A stretch of 22,599 nucleotides of DNA from the IMG/VR virus record IMGVR_UViG_3300025110_000143, positions 1 to 22,599 of that record; one strand, written 5' to 3'. Within the stretch, counting starts at the first letter, position 1. The number at the start of each line of letters is the position of its first letter. Under the pieces are notes generated by a model. The model ran no database searches and was not told the origin of the DNA. It was given only the letters and a program-made list of their open reading frames with translations. A program made the position numbers and the translations under genes. Below are positions 14,913 to 21,990 of this stretch, in pieces. Source of the DNA: a virus.

Positions 14913-15944
14913 TTAGCTGTAGTTTGTACCACTATAAACCTGAGCCAAGAATTTCGGCTGTAGGATCTTCTGACCGTAGTAGGTCTTGAAGCCAACAGTG
15001 GTGAGCTGTGCTAGTGGATCAGTTTTGTCTGGTCCCTGAGCAATAGACATCTTAGGAGCATAAGGACTCTGAGAAGCTAAATCTACAGTGCCAAAGGCTT
15101 GATCACCAAAGACCATTGTAGAGAAAACGCTTCCTGTGTTGCTGTAAGTTACCCGATTAGCTGCTGCAGCACCGTGAGCAGTTTGATAAGAGTTAGTTGT
15201 TTCAATGCAACGAATACCTGCATAACGTCCAACTTCACCCTTCATAATTGCATCAGGATCACCGTAGTGACGAGAACTAATCCAATCAGAATCATTCTGC
15301 AAATCACGCAATACTCTTGGATCAGCAACAGCAGTATAATAGCCGTTAGTGGCTGGAGCATTGTTAACCTTCAGAGCTGTAGCTGTGTCCAGTAACTCAA
15401 GACCTGTCATCACCTGAGACGATGTAGGAGCTGCTGAGTAATAAGCTGAAGCACCAGCAAAACGATTAATTTTGTTAGCTGTGATTGTAGTGCCTCCAGT
15501 GATCGAAGTATCATCTGCAAGTGTGTAAAGGATTTTAGTATCCAAATGTAGAGCTGCGTCCTGACCGTTAACAGTAGTAGCCTGCTCCATATGATTAAAT
15601 AATTCCTGAGCTGTAAGTAGATCAGAAATACCAATCACCTGACCGTATTGGCTGAGTGTTACGTCAACATACTCAAGAGTCATTTCCTTGTACGCACCCT
15701 TAGCCCAAGCTGTGCCTGAACTGTGTCCATCACCTTCGGTAAGACCTTTGATGTTACTTGTCTCTGGTTCTACATAACGGAAAAACCTAACTGAGTTTTT
15801 CCCCGCCTTTTCTGGAAGAGCTTGCTTTTTGGCAAACTGTTCTAGAACGATGTTTTGAACTATTTGTTTTAATAGTTCTTTACTGAAAAAAGCTTGTAAA
15901 CTGTTACTAATGCCAGTTGAAGCTGTGTCTGTAATTCCTGCCAT
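14913..15944 (-). CDS. Major capsid protein, N4-gp56 family
   Basis: A 343-residue HK97-fold capsid protein. The N-terminal signature of the N4-gp56 family is clear: SNSLQAFFSKELLKQ, then IVLEQFAKKQALPEKAGK and NSVRFFRYVEP (about residues 13-59), then GLTEG. It continues with the E-loop/P-domain pattern (EYVDVTLSQYGQVIGISDLL) and GYYTAVADPRVLRDL. It follows the scaffold gene by 13 bases, as expected. The leader is ATAAAATAGAAAA directly before the ATG, with no Shine-Dalgarno. No N-terminal prodomain is visible, so assembly probably relies on the separate scaffold. Confidence 0.93.
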   Translation of the reverse strand: MAGITDTASTGISNSLQAFFSKELLKQIVQNIVLEQFAKKQALPEKAGKNSVRFFRYVEPETSNIKGLTEGDGHSSGTAWAKGAYKEMTLEYVDVTLSQYGQVIGISDLLTAQELFNHMEQATTVNGQDAALHLDTKILYTLADDTSITGGTTITANKINRFAGASAYYSAAPTSSQVMTGLELLDTATALKVNNAPATNGYYTAVADPRVLRDLQNDSDWISSRHYGDPDAIMKGEVGRYAGIRCIETTNSYQTAHGAAAANRVTYSNTGSVFSTMVFGDQAFGTVDLASQSPYAPKMSIAQGPDKTDPLAQLTTVGFKTYYGQKILQPKFLAQVYSGTNYS

Positions 15945-15957
15945 TTTTCTATTTTAT

Positions 15958-16899
15958 TTATAAGTTAATAACTGCACCCCGTTGATCGTGATCCTTCACC
16001 ATTTTTAGAAGTTCATCCCTTTGTCGGTCTGAACTCATATTACTGAAAGATTCCAATCTACCCGATTGGTCAACGGTTGTTCCGTTTATTTGTAGTTTGC
16101 CGTTTAACTCTTTTACTTGCTTTGCAAGCTTGGAGTTTTCAGCTTCCAAGGTGTCAACTCTTTTAGCCTTAATAAACTGTTTAGCAGCTTCCACTGCATC
16201 ATTGATACCTTCTGGGTACGTTGCCAAAATCTTCTTTCTATCAAGCAATTCAGAAGTGAATTTATACAGTTCGGAGTCTTGATCCTGTAGTGACGGATTA
16301 TCCTTCACTTGCTGGCTCAAATTTGCCTCCCATTGTTCCATTACTGTCCTTTGCGCGTTAAGGACTTCCTGCTGCTGGATCGTTTCCTTTGCTGTTTTAG
16401 CTTTTTGAAGTGCTAACTCTGCGAGATCGTCACGACCTTCCTCCCGATATTCCTGAGCGATTTGCTCATAGTCATCAGGAGTAAATTGTGCCGCTTCTTT
16501 TCGCTGCTGAATATCTGAGAACGCATCTGATTTCTTAGCTTCAAGCTCTTGGCGTTCTTGTGCCAACCTTGCTTGCTCTTGCTTTAATTCTTCTTTAGCT
16601 GCGTTTACTTCCTTCCAGCTTTTATTAGCTCTATCTTGGGCTTTTTTAGCTCTGGAGTATTTCGATTTCGGTTGTTCCTCAGAAGGTTCTACCTGTTCTT
16701 TAGGTTCAGGAGCTTCTTCCTTGGGTTTGTCTTCTACGTTGACCGTCTCGCTAGTTGGTTCCTCCGCTGCGTTGTCAGAGGTTGGGGTGCTCGCAGTATC
16801 ACTCGCGGGGGCAGTGCCATCTATCTCAGCAATCTGCCCTAATAGCTGTTCGCGTGTGATTTCTACCTCACCAGCTTGTACTGTTTCAGTTTCAGACAT
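15958..16899 (-). CDS. Capsid scaffolding protein
   Basis: A 313-residue, highly charged protein just upstream of the capsid gene. Residues 25-78 are an acidic Pro/Thr/Glu-rich disordered segment. Residues 80-180 are a long Lys/Glu/Gln-rich coiled coil (AAKEELKQEQARLAQERQEL). Residues 235-262 are a second heptad-like helix (AENSKLAKQVKELNGKL). The C-terminus (SDRQRDELLKMVKDHDQRGA) is a charged helix of the kind that contacts the capsid protein. This is the classic composition and position for scaffold. No protease domain is seen. The leader (TTAGAATTT) lacks a Shine-Dalgarno. Confidence 0.9.
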   Translation of the reverse strand: MSETETVQAGEVEITREQLLGQIAEIDGTAPASDTASTPTSDNAAEEPTSETVNVEDKPKEEAPEPKEQVEPSEEQPKSKYSRAKKAQDRANKSWKEVNAAKEELKQEQARLAQERQELEAKKSDAFSDIQQRKEAAQFTPDDYEQIAQEYREEGRDDLAELALQKAKTAKETIQQQEVLNAQRTVMEQWEANLSQQVKDNPSLQDQDSELYKFTSELLDRKKILATYPEGINDAVEAAKQFIKAKRVDTLEAENSKLAKQVKELNGKLQINGTTVDQSGRLESFSNMSSDRQRDELLKMVKDHDQRGAVINL

Positions 16900-16904
16900 A
16901 AATT

Positions 16905-17255
16905 CTAATTGGTTCTAGGGTTCAGTAACCACTCAAGATCATCTGTGACTCCTTCTTCTATTGGAGCTTTTTCTGGTTGTCTTACCATTAGCCCGTCAAT
17001 AGATGCCAGAGCACCCTTAAAACCTGCAGCCCAACCTGCTTCATAAGCGAGATTAGCCTTGCTGCTGGATATTAGTTTCTCCATTTGATGCAAGTGCAAC
17101 GACAATAAAGAACTATTTAACTTCTGGCCTGTTGTTGAACCGAAGAAAGCTCTGAGTGCTTCCGTATCCTGATCACTCCACTGCTGGGGTTTCGGGTATC
17201 CGTTGTTCCGGTTGAACGCCCTCAGCGTTCGCCATTTCTGCATTAGCTTGTTCAT
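16905..17255 (-). CDS. Unknown small protein overlapping the portal gene
   Basis: About 116 residues from ATG at 17255. ATG codons at 17243 or 17291, or a TTG at 17306, are alternatives; none has a good ribosome-binding site. The first 80 or so bases overlap the portal C-terminus in another frame. Clear protein-like features begin with WSDQDTEALRAFFGSTTGQKL, followed by a helix and the small-residue segment EAGWAAGFKGALASIDGL. Small proteins with this W..ED...L..FL.T..G..L pattern often sit between portal and scaffold genes. Function unknown. Confidence 0.75.
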   Translation of the reverse strand: MNKLMQKWRTLRAFNRNNGYPKPQQWSDQDTEALRAFFGSTTGQKLNSSLLSLHLHQMEKLISSSKANLAYEAGWAAGFKGALASIDGLMVRQPEKAPIEEGVTDDLEWLLNPRTN

Positions 17256-19059
17256 TATTCGCTGCTTGAGCTGCTTGCTCAAAAAAGTCATTAAGATCAC
17301 GCTCAATTTCTGTAGCTGCTTTAGGGTCTTTTTCCTTCAACTGATTAACGTGTGCAGCCAAGTGCTGTTGCAACATCTGCCCTTCTATTGGCTCAGGTGC
17401 TGCCCCTTCTTGTGCTCTCTGTTGGATGTATTGCATCACTGTCTGGATATGTACCAGATCGTCATCAGCAGGTTTAACTTGTGCAGGGAATCCTAGTCTC
17501 AAGATTCCGATTTCTTCAGCTTGTTGCTCTGCCTGATCTGATGCCTGTATATCTGGATCTTGAAATAATCTCTTCACCAGTGTCGCATCATCTGCTTCCA
17601 GTACGGACTTCCTGAGTTGTCCTTGATTAATGAAAGGATCATTATTGAACATCTGCAAGCGAGTCATCGCTTTCTGGAATAAGAACTGTTTATTAACTCC
17701 GTCAGCAGATCCAGTAGGTTGAATGTTGTAATTCTGACTGAGTGCCTCCTGTGGCACTTCCTGAGCTGTGTCCAGATACCAGTAGTTCAGATCTGTAGCA
17801 TCATATTGCTGCAGCATCGACCAGCTCATTCTGTAAAGTTTTCCTAAAGCAATCCTAAAGATTCTCATCCTCAGATCTGTACTCTGCTGGTAAAGACTGC
17901 TAACTGCTTCAACCTCTGTAGCTGTCCTTCGTTCTGGATAAGCTAGAGTTTGATTTAATCCAAAGTCTGGAGTGCTGATCCTTTGCTGGGCTATCTCCCG
18001 CATCAGGTTCATCTGCTGATCAAAGCTGATAGGTGGAGACTGCTGTGCTACTGGCTGAATGTCATAAGGCAGGATCTGACCGGGGGCCATACGAATATTG
18101 CCTGCATTTGGGATCTCCCTGTTTGTTCTGTAGAGAGGCTGATTAAACAATGTCATTGCATCGTTCTTTTCGTTCAACAACTTACAAAGCTCTGCCTCAA
18201 ATACTGCTACCTGTTCGACTACTCCTCTACTGCTGTAATAGCCGGGATCTTTTATCTCATAAGGGAAAGCTACAAACGGAGGTTTACCGTGAGCGTACGG
18301 AATCTTCATCACAGGACGCAGATCAATATCCGGCTGTGCTGGTGAGTAAGTGCAGATTCTCCACTCACCTGATTCAGGACATCTGTAATAAACTTCCCAG
18401 ACTATTATCTTTCCACTGCTGTCAAAGGTTAACCCTTCTCTCTGGTACTTGATTTCTCTTGTAGTTAAATCTCCAGAATCTTCATCATAGGTTCCTATGA
18501 TTTGCTCGATTACTTCAGGGTCTTGATTGAAGGTCTTGTTTCTTCTGTAAGCATCTATTGTGTAGGTGCTGATCTGTGTAATTCTGTCAGCCGTTTCCAG
18601 ATTTCTGGTGCTAGGCGGGACAATCATATGCTGAGGGTCTACTGAAAAATAATCCAAGCAACCTTTAGCGTGATTCCAAACCACTTTCATTATTCCCTGA
18701 CCACTAACCAGAGTTGAGTCAATTGCTGAAAGTATTTCTGTTTCCAGATTGCTCTTCTGTTTCAGTCTGTGATCAAACCACTGGGCTGCTGCTGTTGTCA
18801 GTTCCGCAACCTGTGGGGTATTTGGAATAAATGAAGCTATTAAATCTGTAGCGAAAAGTTGCTGAAAATAATGTGGCTTTAACTTTTCTATTATTGAATC
18901 ACTAAGAGGAAAGTGTGCATCTGAAGCTGTTGGCCAAGGCTTTGTTTTCCTCCGTAGACCGTGATGCCGCATCTCATAAAACATCCTCTGTCTAGTATCC
19001 CAGAGGCTTCTGTCTGCTAAGTCTTGTAGTACGTTAGCGTTTAATTTTTCCCTGTCCAT
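17173..19059 (-). CDS. Portal protein
   Basis: A 628-residue protein five bases after the small ORF. The pattern matches podovirus portals. PWPTASDAHFPLSDSIIEKL (41-60) comes near the N-terminus. FATDLIASFIP is followed by a helical stem region. SSRGVVEQVAVFEAELCKLLNEKNDA (276-301, the helix before the crown) precedes YPERRTATEVEAVSSL (374-389), a conserved portal segment. The C-terminus is Gln/Ala/Glu-rich with a low-complexity end (NNEQANAEMANAEG). Twelve subunits would form the DNA channel at the capsid vertex, bound by terminase during packaging and by the adaptor afterwards. The terminase gene upstream and scaffold/capsid genes downstream support the call. Confidence 0.92.
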   Translation of the reverse strand: MDREKLNANVLQDLADRSLWDTRQRMFYEMRHHGLRRKTKPWPTASDAHFPLSDSIIEKLKPHYFQQLFATDLIASFIPNTPQVAELTTAAAQWFDHRLKQKSNLETEILSAIDSTLVSGQGIMKVVWNHAKGCLDYFSVDPQHMIVPPSTRNLETADRITQISTYTIDAYRRNKTFNQDPEVIEQIIGTYDEDSGDLTTREIKYQREGLTFDSSGKIIVWEVYYRCPESGEWRICTYSPAQPDIDLRPVMKIPYAHGKPPFVAFPYEIKDPGYYSSRGVVEQVAVFEAELCKLLNEKNDAMTLFNQPLYRTNREIPNAGNIRMAPGQILPYDIQPVAQQSPPISFDQQMNLMREIAQQRISTPDFGLNQTLAYPERRTATEVEAVSSLYQQSTDLRMRIFRIALGKLYRMSWSMLQQYDATDLNYWYLDTAQEVPQEALSQNYNIQPTGSADGVNKQFLFQKAMTRLQMFNNDPFINQGQLRKSVLEADDATLVKRLFQDPDIQASDQAEQQAEEIGILRLGFPAQVKPADDDLVHIQTVMQYIQQRAQEGAAPEPIEGQMLQQHLAAHVNQLKEKDPKAATEIERDLNDFFEQAAQAANNEQANAEMANAEGVQPEQRIPETPAVE

Positions 19060-19064
19060 CTTAG

Positions 19065-19241
19065 TCAGTCAGCCTCTTCTTCATCTTTGTTTTCTAAAAC
19101 ACCTTCCAAGGCTAAGGCAGCAGCGTGCATATGAATCACTCCTACCATTGTTGGGTAGCTTATATCGAACTCCACCAAGTATCTGTTTACTAATCTGGTT
19201 AGATCTGTGGAAAAAGCATCTGCTTGCTCTTCGTTAGTCAT
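19065..19241 (-). CDS. Unknown small protein at the head-operon start
   Basis: 58 residues from ATG at 19241 (MTNEEQADAFSTDLTRLVNRYL...). A GTG at 19277 would add 12 residues, but they would be encoded by the terminator hairpin itself, so the ATG is preferred. It is an amphipathic helix (VNRYLVEFDISYPTMVGVIHMHAAALALEG) with an acidic end. The GGAGGGG of the terminator arm lies 11 bases upstream and is the only Shine-Dalgarno candidate. It is five bases from the portal start. Function unknown. Confidence 0.75.
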   Translation of the reverse strand: MTNEEQADAFSTDLTRLVNRYLVEFDISYPTMVGVIHMHAAALALEGVLENKDEEEAD

Positions 19242-19274
19242 AAAAAAAGCCGCCCCTCCAGAAGGAAGGACGGC
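19242..19274 (-). terminator. Intrinsic terminator overlapping the next gene's Shine-Dalgarno
   Basis: The minus strand reads GCCGTCCTTCC, loop TTCT, GGAGGGGCGGC, then seven T. All 11 stem positions pair, three of them as wobble or A-T. The T run is followed directly by the ATG at 19241. This is a textbook Rho-independent terminator after the packaging block. The descending arm contains GGAGGGG, which is also the likely ribosome-binding site of the next gene. Confidence 0.9.
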
Positions 19275-19303
19275 CACACAGATATGACAACTGCGAATAA
19301 GAA

Positions 19304-19594
19304 CTATTTAAGGAAGGCTAATGCTTTCCCCAAGTGCTTTTCACAGTCGCCGGGATCACTTTGCAACTGATTCCTAGCTGTTTCAATGTGAAATTTTACC
19401 TGCTCAAGCTGGTTTTTTAGTGTTACTGCATAAGCAAAGCTATCTAGAGCCTCCTCAATAGAGTCATTTACAAGCGGAACTCTGTCCCACAAGTTATCTT
19501 TATGTTCAGCCTGCCCTTTCCTGTACTTTTCAGTGAAGAGTTGCCTGAAGGTATCAGTTAATTCAGTTAAATGTTGCTCTTGTTCCTCTGTCAT
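19304..19594 (-). CDS. Small helical protein, MazG-like pattern
   Basis: A 96-residue helical protein, coupled by an ATGA overlap to the lipoprotein gene. Residues 23-61 read KYRKGQAEHKDNLWD, then EEALDSFAYAVTLKNQL, giving KY..GQ.EH...L plus EE..D (E47, E48, D51). This resembles the metal-binding EE..D helix of MazG/all-alpha NTP pyrophosphohydrolases. A single truncated motif set in a short protein is not proof of activity. The last 30 residues are a second helix. It lies just before the terminator. Call it MazG-like with low certainty; it is a real gene with high certainty. Confidence 0.75.
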   Translation of the reverse strand: MTEEQEQHLTELTDTFRQLFTEKYRKGQAEHKDNLWDRVPLVNDSIEEALDSFAYAVTLKNQLEQVKFHIETARNQLQSDPGDCEKHLGKALAFLK

Positions 19595-19839
19595 TCTGTC
19601 CCTTTCTCCAGTTCATACTCCAGATCTATAATCACTTCTAAGCTGTCTTTAACGAACTTCCTCCCCGCTGGGCTGCTCTCCAGTGCGTCCCTGAATCCCT
19701 CTGGGTTCATCTCCACTAGCCTCTTCGTGTTGTCCAACCTTAGAGGGGTTTTGCAGCCAACTGTCCAAAGCAGACAGCTTCCTATCACGACGATCACTAG
19801 CCTGCTTCCGTATCTGTGTTTTTTCTGTTTCTTTAGCAT
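19591..19839 (-). CDS. Small lipoprotein, outer-membrane spanin candidate
   Basis: 82 residues from ATG at 19839 (a TTG at 19845 would add two). A basic head (KKQKKHRYGSR) is followed by a hydrophobic stretch (LVIVVIGSCLLWTV) and a lipobox-like WTVGC with Cys29. The mature part is about 54 residues, charged and helical (FVKDSLEVIIDLEYELEKG). It lies largely inside the frame of the preceding gene. This is the nested arrangement of Rz/Rz1 spanins, in which the small lipoprotein sits in the outer membrane. A Thr at the -3 position is not ideal for a lipobox. Confidence 0.65.
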   Translation of the reverse strand: MLKKQKKHRYGSRLVIVVIGSCLLWTVGCKTPLRLDNTKRLVEMNPEGFRDALESSPAGRKFVKDSLEVIIDLEYELEKGTE

Positions 19840-19891
19840 AACCAAAAGCTTGTTTTAGTATTTCCAAAATTAATCTTATTACCTTTATCAT
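19649..19891 (-). CDS. Partner of the nested lipoprotein, inner spanin-like candidate
   Basis: 80 residues, starting in an ATGA overlap with the large terminase stop. The N-terminus is a hydrophobic amphipathic helix (MIKVIRLILEILKQAFGYA), followed by a strongly charged part (KETEKTQIRKQASDRRDRKL). The last 30 residues are low-complexity (Gly/Glu/Arg/Pro) and share DNA with the lipoprotein frame. The membrane segment is marginal compared with a real inner spanin. The terL-coupled start and the nested lipoprotein support a real gene. Spanin function is inferred from arrangement only. Confidence 0.55.
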   Translation of the reverse strand: MIKVIRLILEILKQAFGYAKETEKTQIRKQASDRRDRKLSALDSWLQNPSKVGQHEEASGDEPRGIQGRTGEQPSGEEVR

Positions 19892-21321
19892 CCTATGTTA
19901 ATCCCCATTTGTGTCCGTAGTTGATTTTCATCATTAAGCTCCATCAACCCCTCTGCAAAGATGTCCTCTAGTGTTGCCTGTTTAGGTCCAGAATCCATTA
20001 GAAACTCTGAGCTGTAGGAGGCTGCCATTACAAAGGCATCAGCTCTGTCTGGACTACTGAATCCTCTGGCTCTGCATTCTGCTTTGCTTTCCAGATTTAG
20101 CTTCCCTGTCTTTGTAGTCTGTACTCTTCTATTTGTAAGCTGTGCGTGCAGGATCTCATCGTCTGGTAGAACAATATCAGCCTTCTCTATTTGTCTGGCT
20201 GCATTAAACCACATCTCTGCAGATCTATTCGCAAATCTGTCAGGCTCAAAGGCTCTACTGCCCAGATTGATCTGGTGCATTGGCCAGCCCATTTCTGCCA
20301 ACTGTTGGGCCATTGGCAGCCCTAATCCTCCAGCATCACAAAAGATCTGTTGAGGCTTCAGACCTGCTCTTTCAAACTCCAAGGCAAACCTACCACAGGC
20401 TGCCATTGTATTCTTATCTCTCCAACTGATCAGCTTTGTAACGTGGTTGCCTGTCCTGATACAGATAACATTCTCATCAGCTCCTGCTGCAAAGTCCACA
20501 GCAGCCACTACCTCACCCTTCTGTTTCTTTGGAGGATTCTCCAGACAGTGCATCAAACTGTCCCAAGGGATAACTGTGGACTCCCCAGACTCTTCCATAA
20601 ACTCAGCCCGTATCATCGAACTGATCAAAGGATGTGATGCTCCCCACTTCTCTATCTGTTGCTCGATCCACTTGGGATCTATGTGGGGGCAGTCGTAGGC
20701 AGTGACTGTATGTAAATCCCAAAACTCCTGCTCCTTACTAAAGCATTTATAAAACTGCCCCTTACAGCCTCCCGGTGATGACATCAGTAAAACCCTATTT
20801 GGCTGGCATCGTTCCAGTGCCATAAATATTTCATCTTTTACCGTCTTTGCTTCATCAATTACCATCAAAAGATTATCAGCGTGCCAGCCCTCAAACCTAC
20901 CGGGATCATCTGTGCTAAACCCTATCACCCTGCTTCCGTTAGGTGTACTCAGTTCAGTCTGATTAATCTGTATCCCCAATCCTCCAACCTTTCTAGCCAA
21001 GCTTCTTATAGTTGGCCACATCTGTTCCTTCACCTGCCTGTAAACTCCTGAAGTAGTTACGCAAACGCTATTAGGATACATCAAAGCGTGCCACAAGGCT
21101 GCAGGTGCTGCGCACATTGCTGTCTTCCCTGATCCGTTGGCTGCCTTTAGTGCTATCCTAGTCTTAGGTTTACTAAGGCTCTGCAGCACCTTCTTCTGCC
21201 AAGGATGCAGTTTCAGCTTAAAGATCTTCTCTGCAAAAAGATCACAATCAGAGTCTGATCTTTTCTGCTGTTTCTGCTTTGTAGAATGCGTTTTGTTTTT
21301 TTGTTCTGCTTCTGTCTTCAT
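19888..21321 (-). CDS. terL: Terminase large subunit
   Basis: A 477-residue DNA-packaging motor with both expected domains. The ATPase has Walker A ANGSGKT (61-67), Walker B LLMVIDEA (151-158; D156, E157) and the coupling motif LLMSSPGG (178-185). The N-terminal LHPWQKKVLQSL (38-49) is the adenine-binding Q-motif. The RNase H-like nuclease has D276 (AAVDFA), D329 (FCDAGG) and D425/D428 (SPDRADAF). The protein binds the portal, translocates DNA into the procapsid and cuts concatemers. The start overlaps the nuclease gene by 74 bases; AGGAAGGA is 11 bases upstream. The next gene starts in an ATGA overlap with this stop. Confidence 0.96.
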   Translation of the reverse strand: MKTEAEQKNKTHSTKQKQQKRSDSDCDLFAEKIFKLKLHPWQKKVLQSLSKPKTRIALKAANGSGKTAMCAAPAALWHALMYPNSVCVTTSGVYRQVKEQMWPTIRSLARKVGGLGIQINQTELSTPNGSRVIGFSTDDPGRFEGWHADNLLMVIDEAKTVKDEIFMALERCQPNRVLLMSSPGGCKGQFYKCFSKEQEFWDLHTVTAYDCPHIDPKWIEQQIEKWGASHPLISSMIRAEFMEESGESTVIPWDSLMHCLENPPKKQKGEVVAAVDFAAGADENVICIRTGNHVTKLISWRDKNTMAACGRFALEFERAGLKPQQIFCDAGGLGLPMAQQLAEMGWPMHQINLGSRAFEPDRFANRSAEMWFNAARQIEKADIVLPDDEILHAQLTNRRVQTTKTGKLNLESKAECRARGFSSPDRADAFVMAASYSSEFLMDSGPKQATLEDIFAEGLMELNDENQLRTQMGINIG

Positions 21322-21715
21322 CTGTCTTCGGTCCTTCCTCCCAAACTTCCCTAATCATCTCTGGAGTATCACCCTTCTCATCAACCAACTGCTGCACCAG
21401 AAGGCAATCCTCCAGCAAATACAGCAATACTGTAGGCAACTTAAAAGCATAGGCAAAAGCTTTGCCAGCCAGCACTTTCTCAGAGCCAACCAATAGCTCA
21501 CCTTGGTGAAACTTCATTAAAGTCTCATAATCAAATCTCCTCCACTTCACCTCTATTGCAGCCTTCATATAATCAGCAGTAGTCAGGATGCCGTCCAAGT
21601 GGCTCATTCTCTGCCCACTGCCTTCATAATAATAAGTTTCCCCCTGCTTAACACAGTGGGCCAGATACCTGACTACAGCTTCAGTCTCCTTCTCTTCTGC
21701 TACTTCCCTGCTCAC
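21248..21715 (-). CDS. Stand-alone PD-(D/E)XK nuclease-fold protein
   Basis: A 155-residue protein from GTG at 21715, in a GTGA overlap with the preceding stop; AAGGA is seven bases upstream. The PD-(D/E)XK core is visible: E12 on the first helix, D41 (SHLDGIL), then E55 and K57 (AAIEVKW) on the next strand. These are followed by a helix and a strand (TVLLYLLEDCLLV), as in the VRR-NUC and RecB-type nuclease folds. The C-terminal 30 residues are charged and overlap the terminase gene. The role is unknown: packaging-end processing, recombination or attack on host DNA are all possible. The fold call rests on motif spacing. Confidence 0.75.
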   Translation of the reverse strand: MSREVAEEKETEAVVRYLAHCVKQGETYYYEGSGQRMSHLDGILTTADYMKAAIEVKWRRFDYETLMKFHQGELLVGSEKVLAGKAFAYAFKLPTVLLYLLEDCLLVQQLVDEKGDTPEMIREVWEEGPKTDEDRSRTKKQNAFYKAETAEKIRL

Positions 21716-21990
21716 CTCAGTATCCTTAGCTTCTCCTTCAGTTTGTCGTGTAGATCCTTGTTGCTCACTTTAGTCGCTTCAATTGCTGTCCTTAGCATTC
21801 CCTTGTCAGGCTTAGGCTGCATCAGAAGGCTCAAGCTTAACTCAGTCCAGTACTGCCTAGCATCAGCCTTCTTCCTACTGGGGCTAGTTGTTCCCCAGTT
21901 CTCTTTATAATTGCTCTCTAGTCTCATATACCACTCAGGAATGATCCTGCCTTTAAACAGCTCTACAGCCTTCTCTACAGCCTTATCCAC
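21712..21990 (-). CDS. Unknown small basic protein in the terminase region
   Basis: 92 residues from GTG at 21990, overlapping the stop of the terminase-small-like gene by eight bases. It has an aromatic segment (IIPEWYMRLESNYKENWG), a basic segment (SRKKADARQYW) and a C-terminal Lys-rich helix (KDLHDKLKEKLRIL). It is positively charged overall, consistent with nucleic-acid or protein binding. No known domain is recognised. Its coupling to genes on both sides suggests that it works with the packaging or nuclease proteins. Confidence 0.75.
   Translation of the reverse strand: MDKAVEKAVELFKGRIIPEWYMRLESNYKENWGTTSPSRKKADARQYWTELSLSLLMQPKPDKGMLRTAIEATKVSNKDLHDKLKEKLRILR

Noticed and set aside
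17983-18452. Two plus-strand open frames opposite the portal gene
   Set aside because: Cys/His/Leu-rich shadow translations of the portal coding strand with no ribosome-binding site or domain.
19065-19277. Longer form of the small ORF starting at GTG 19277
   Set aside because: Its first 12 codons would be the terminator hairpin and U tract; the ATG at 19241 has a G-rich site upstream.
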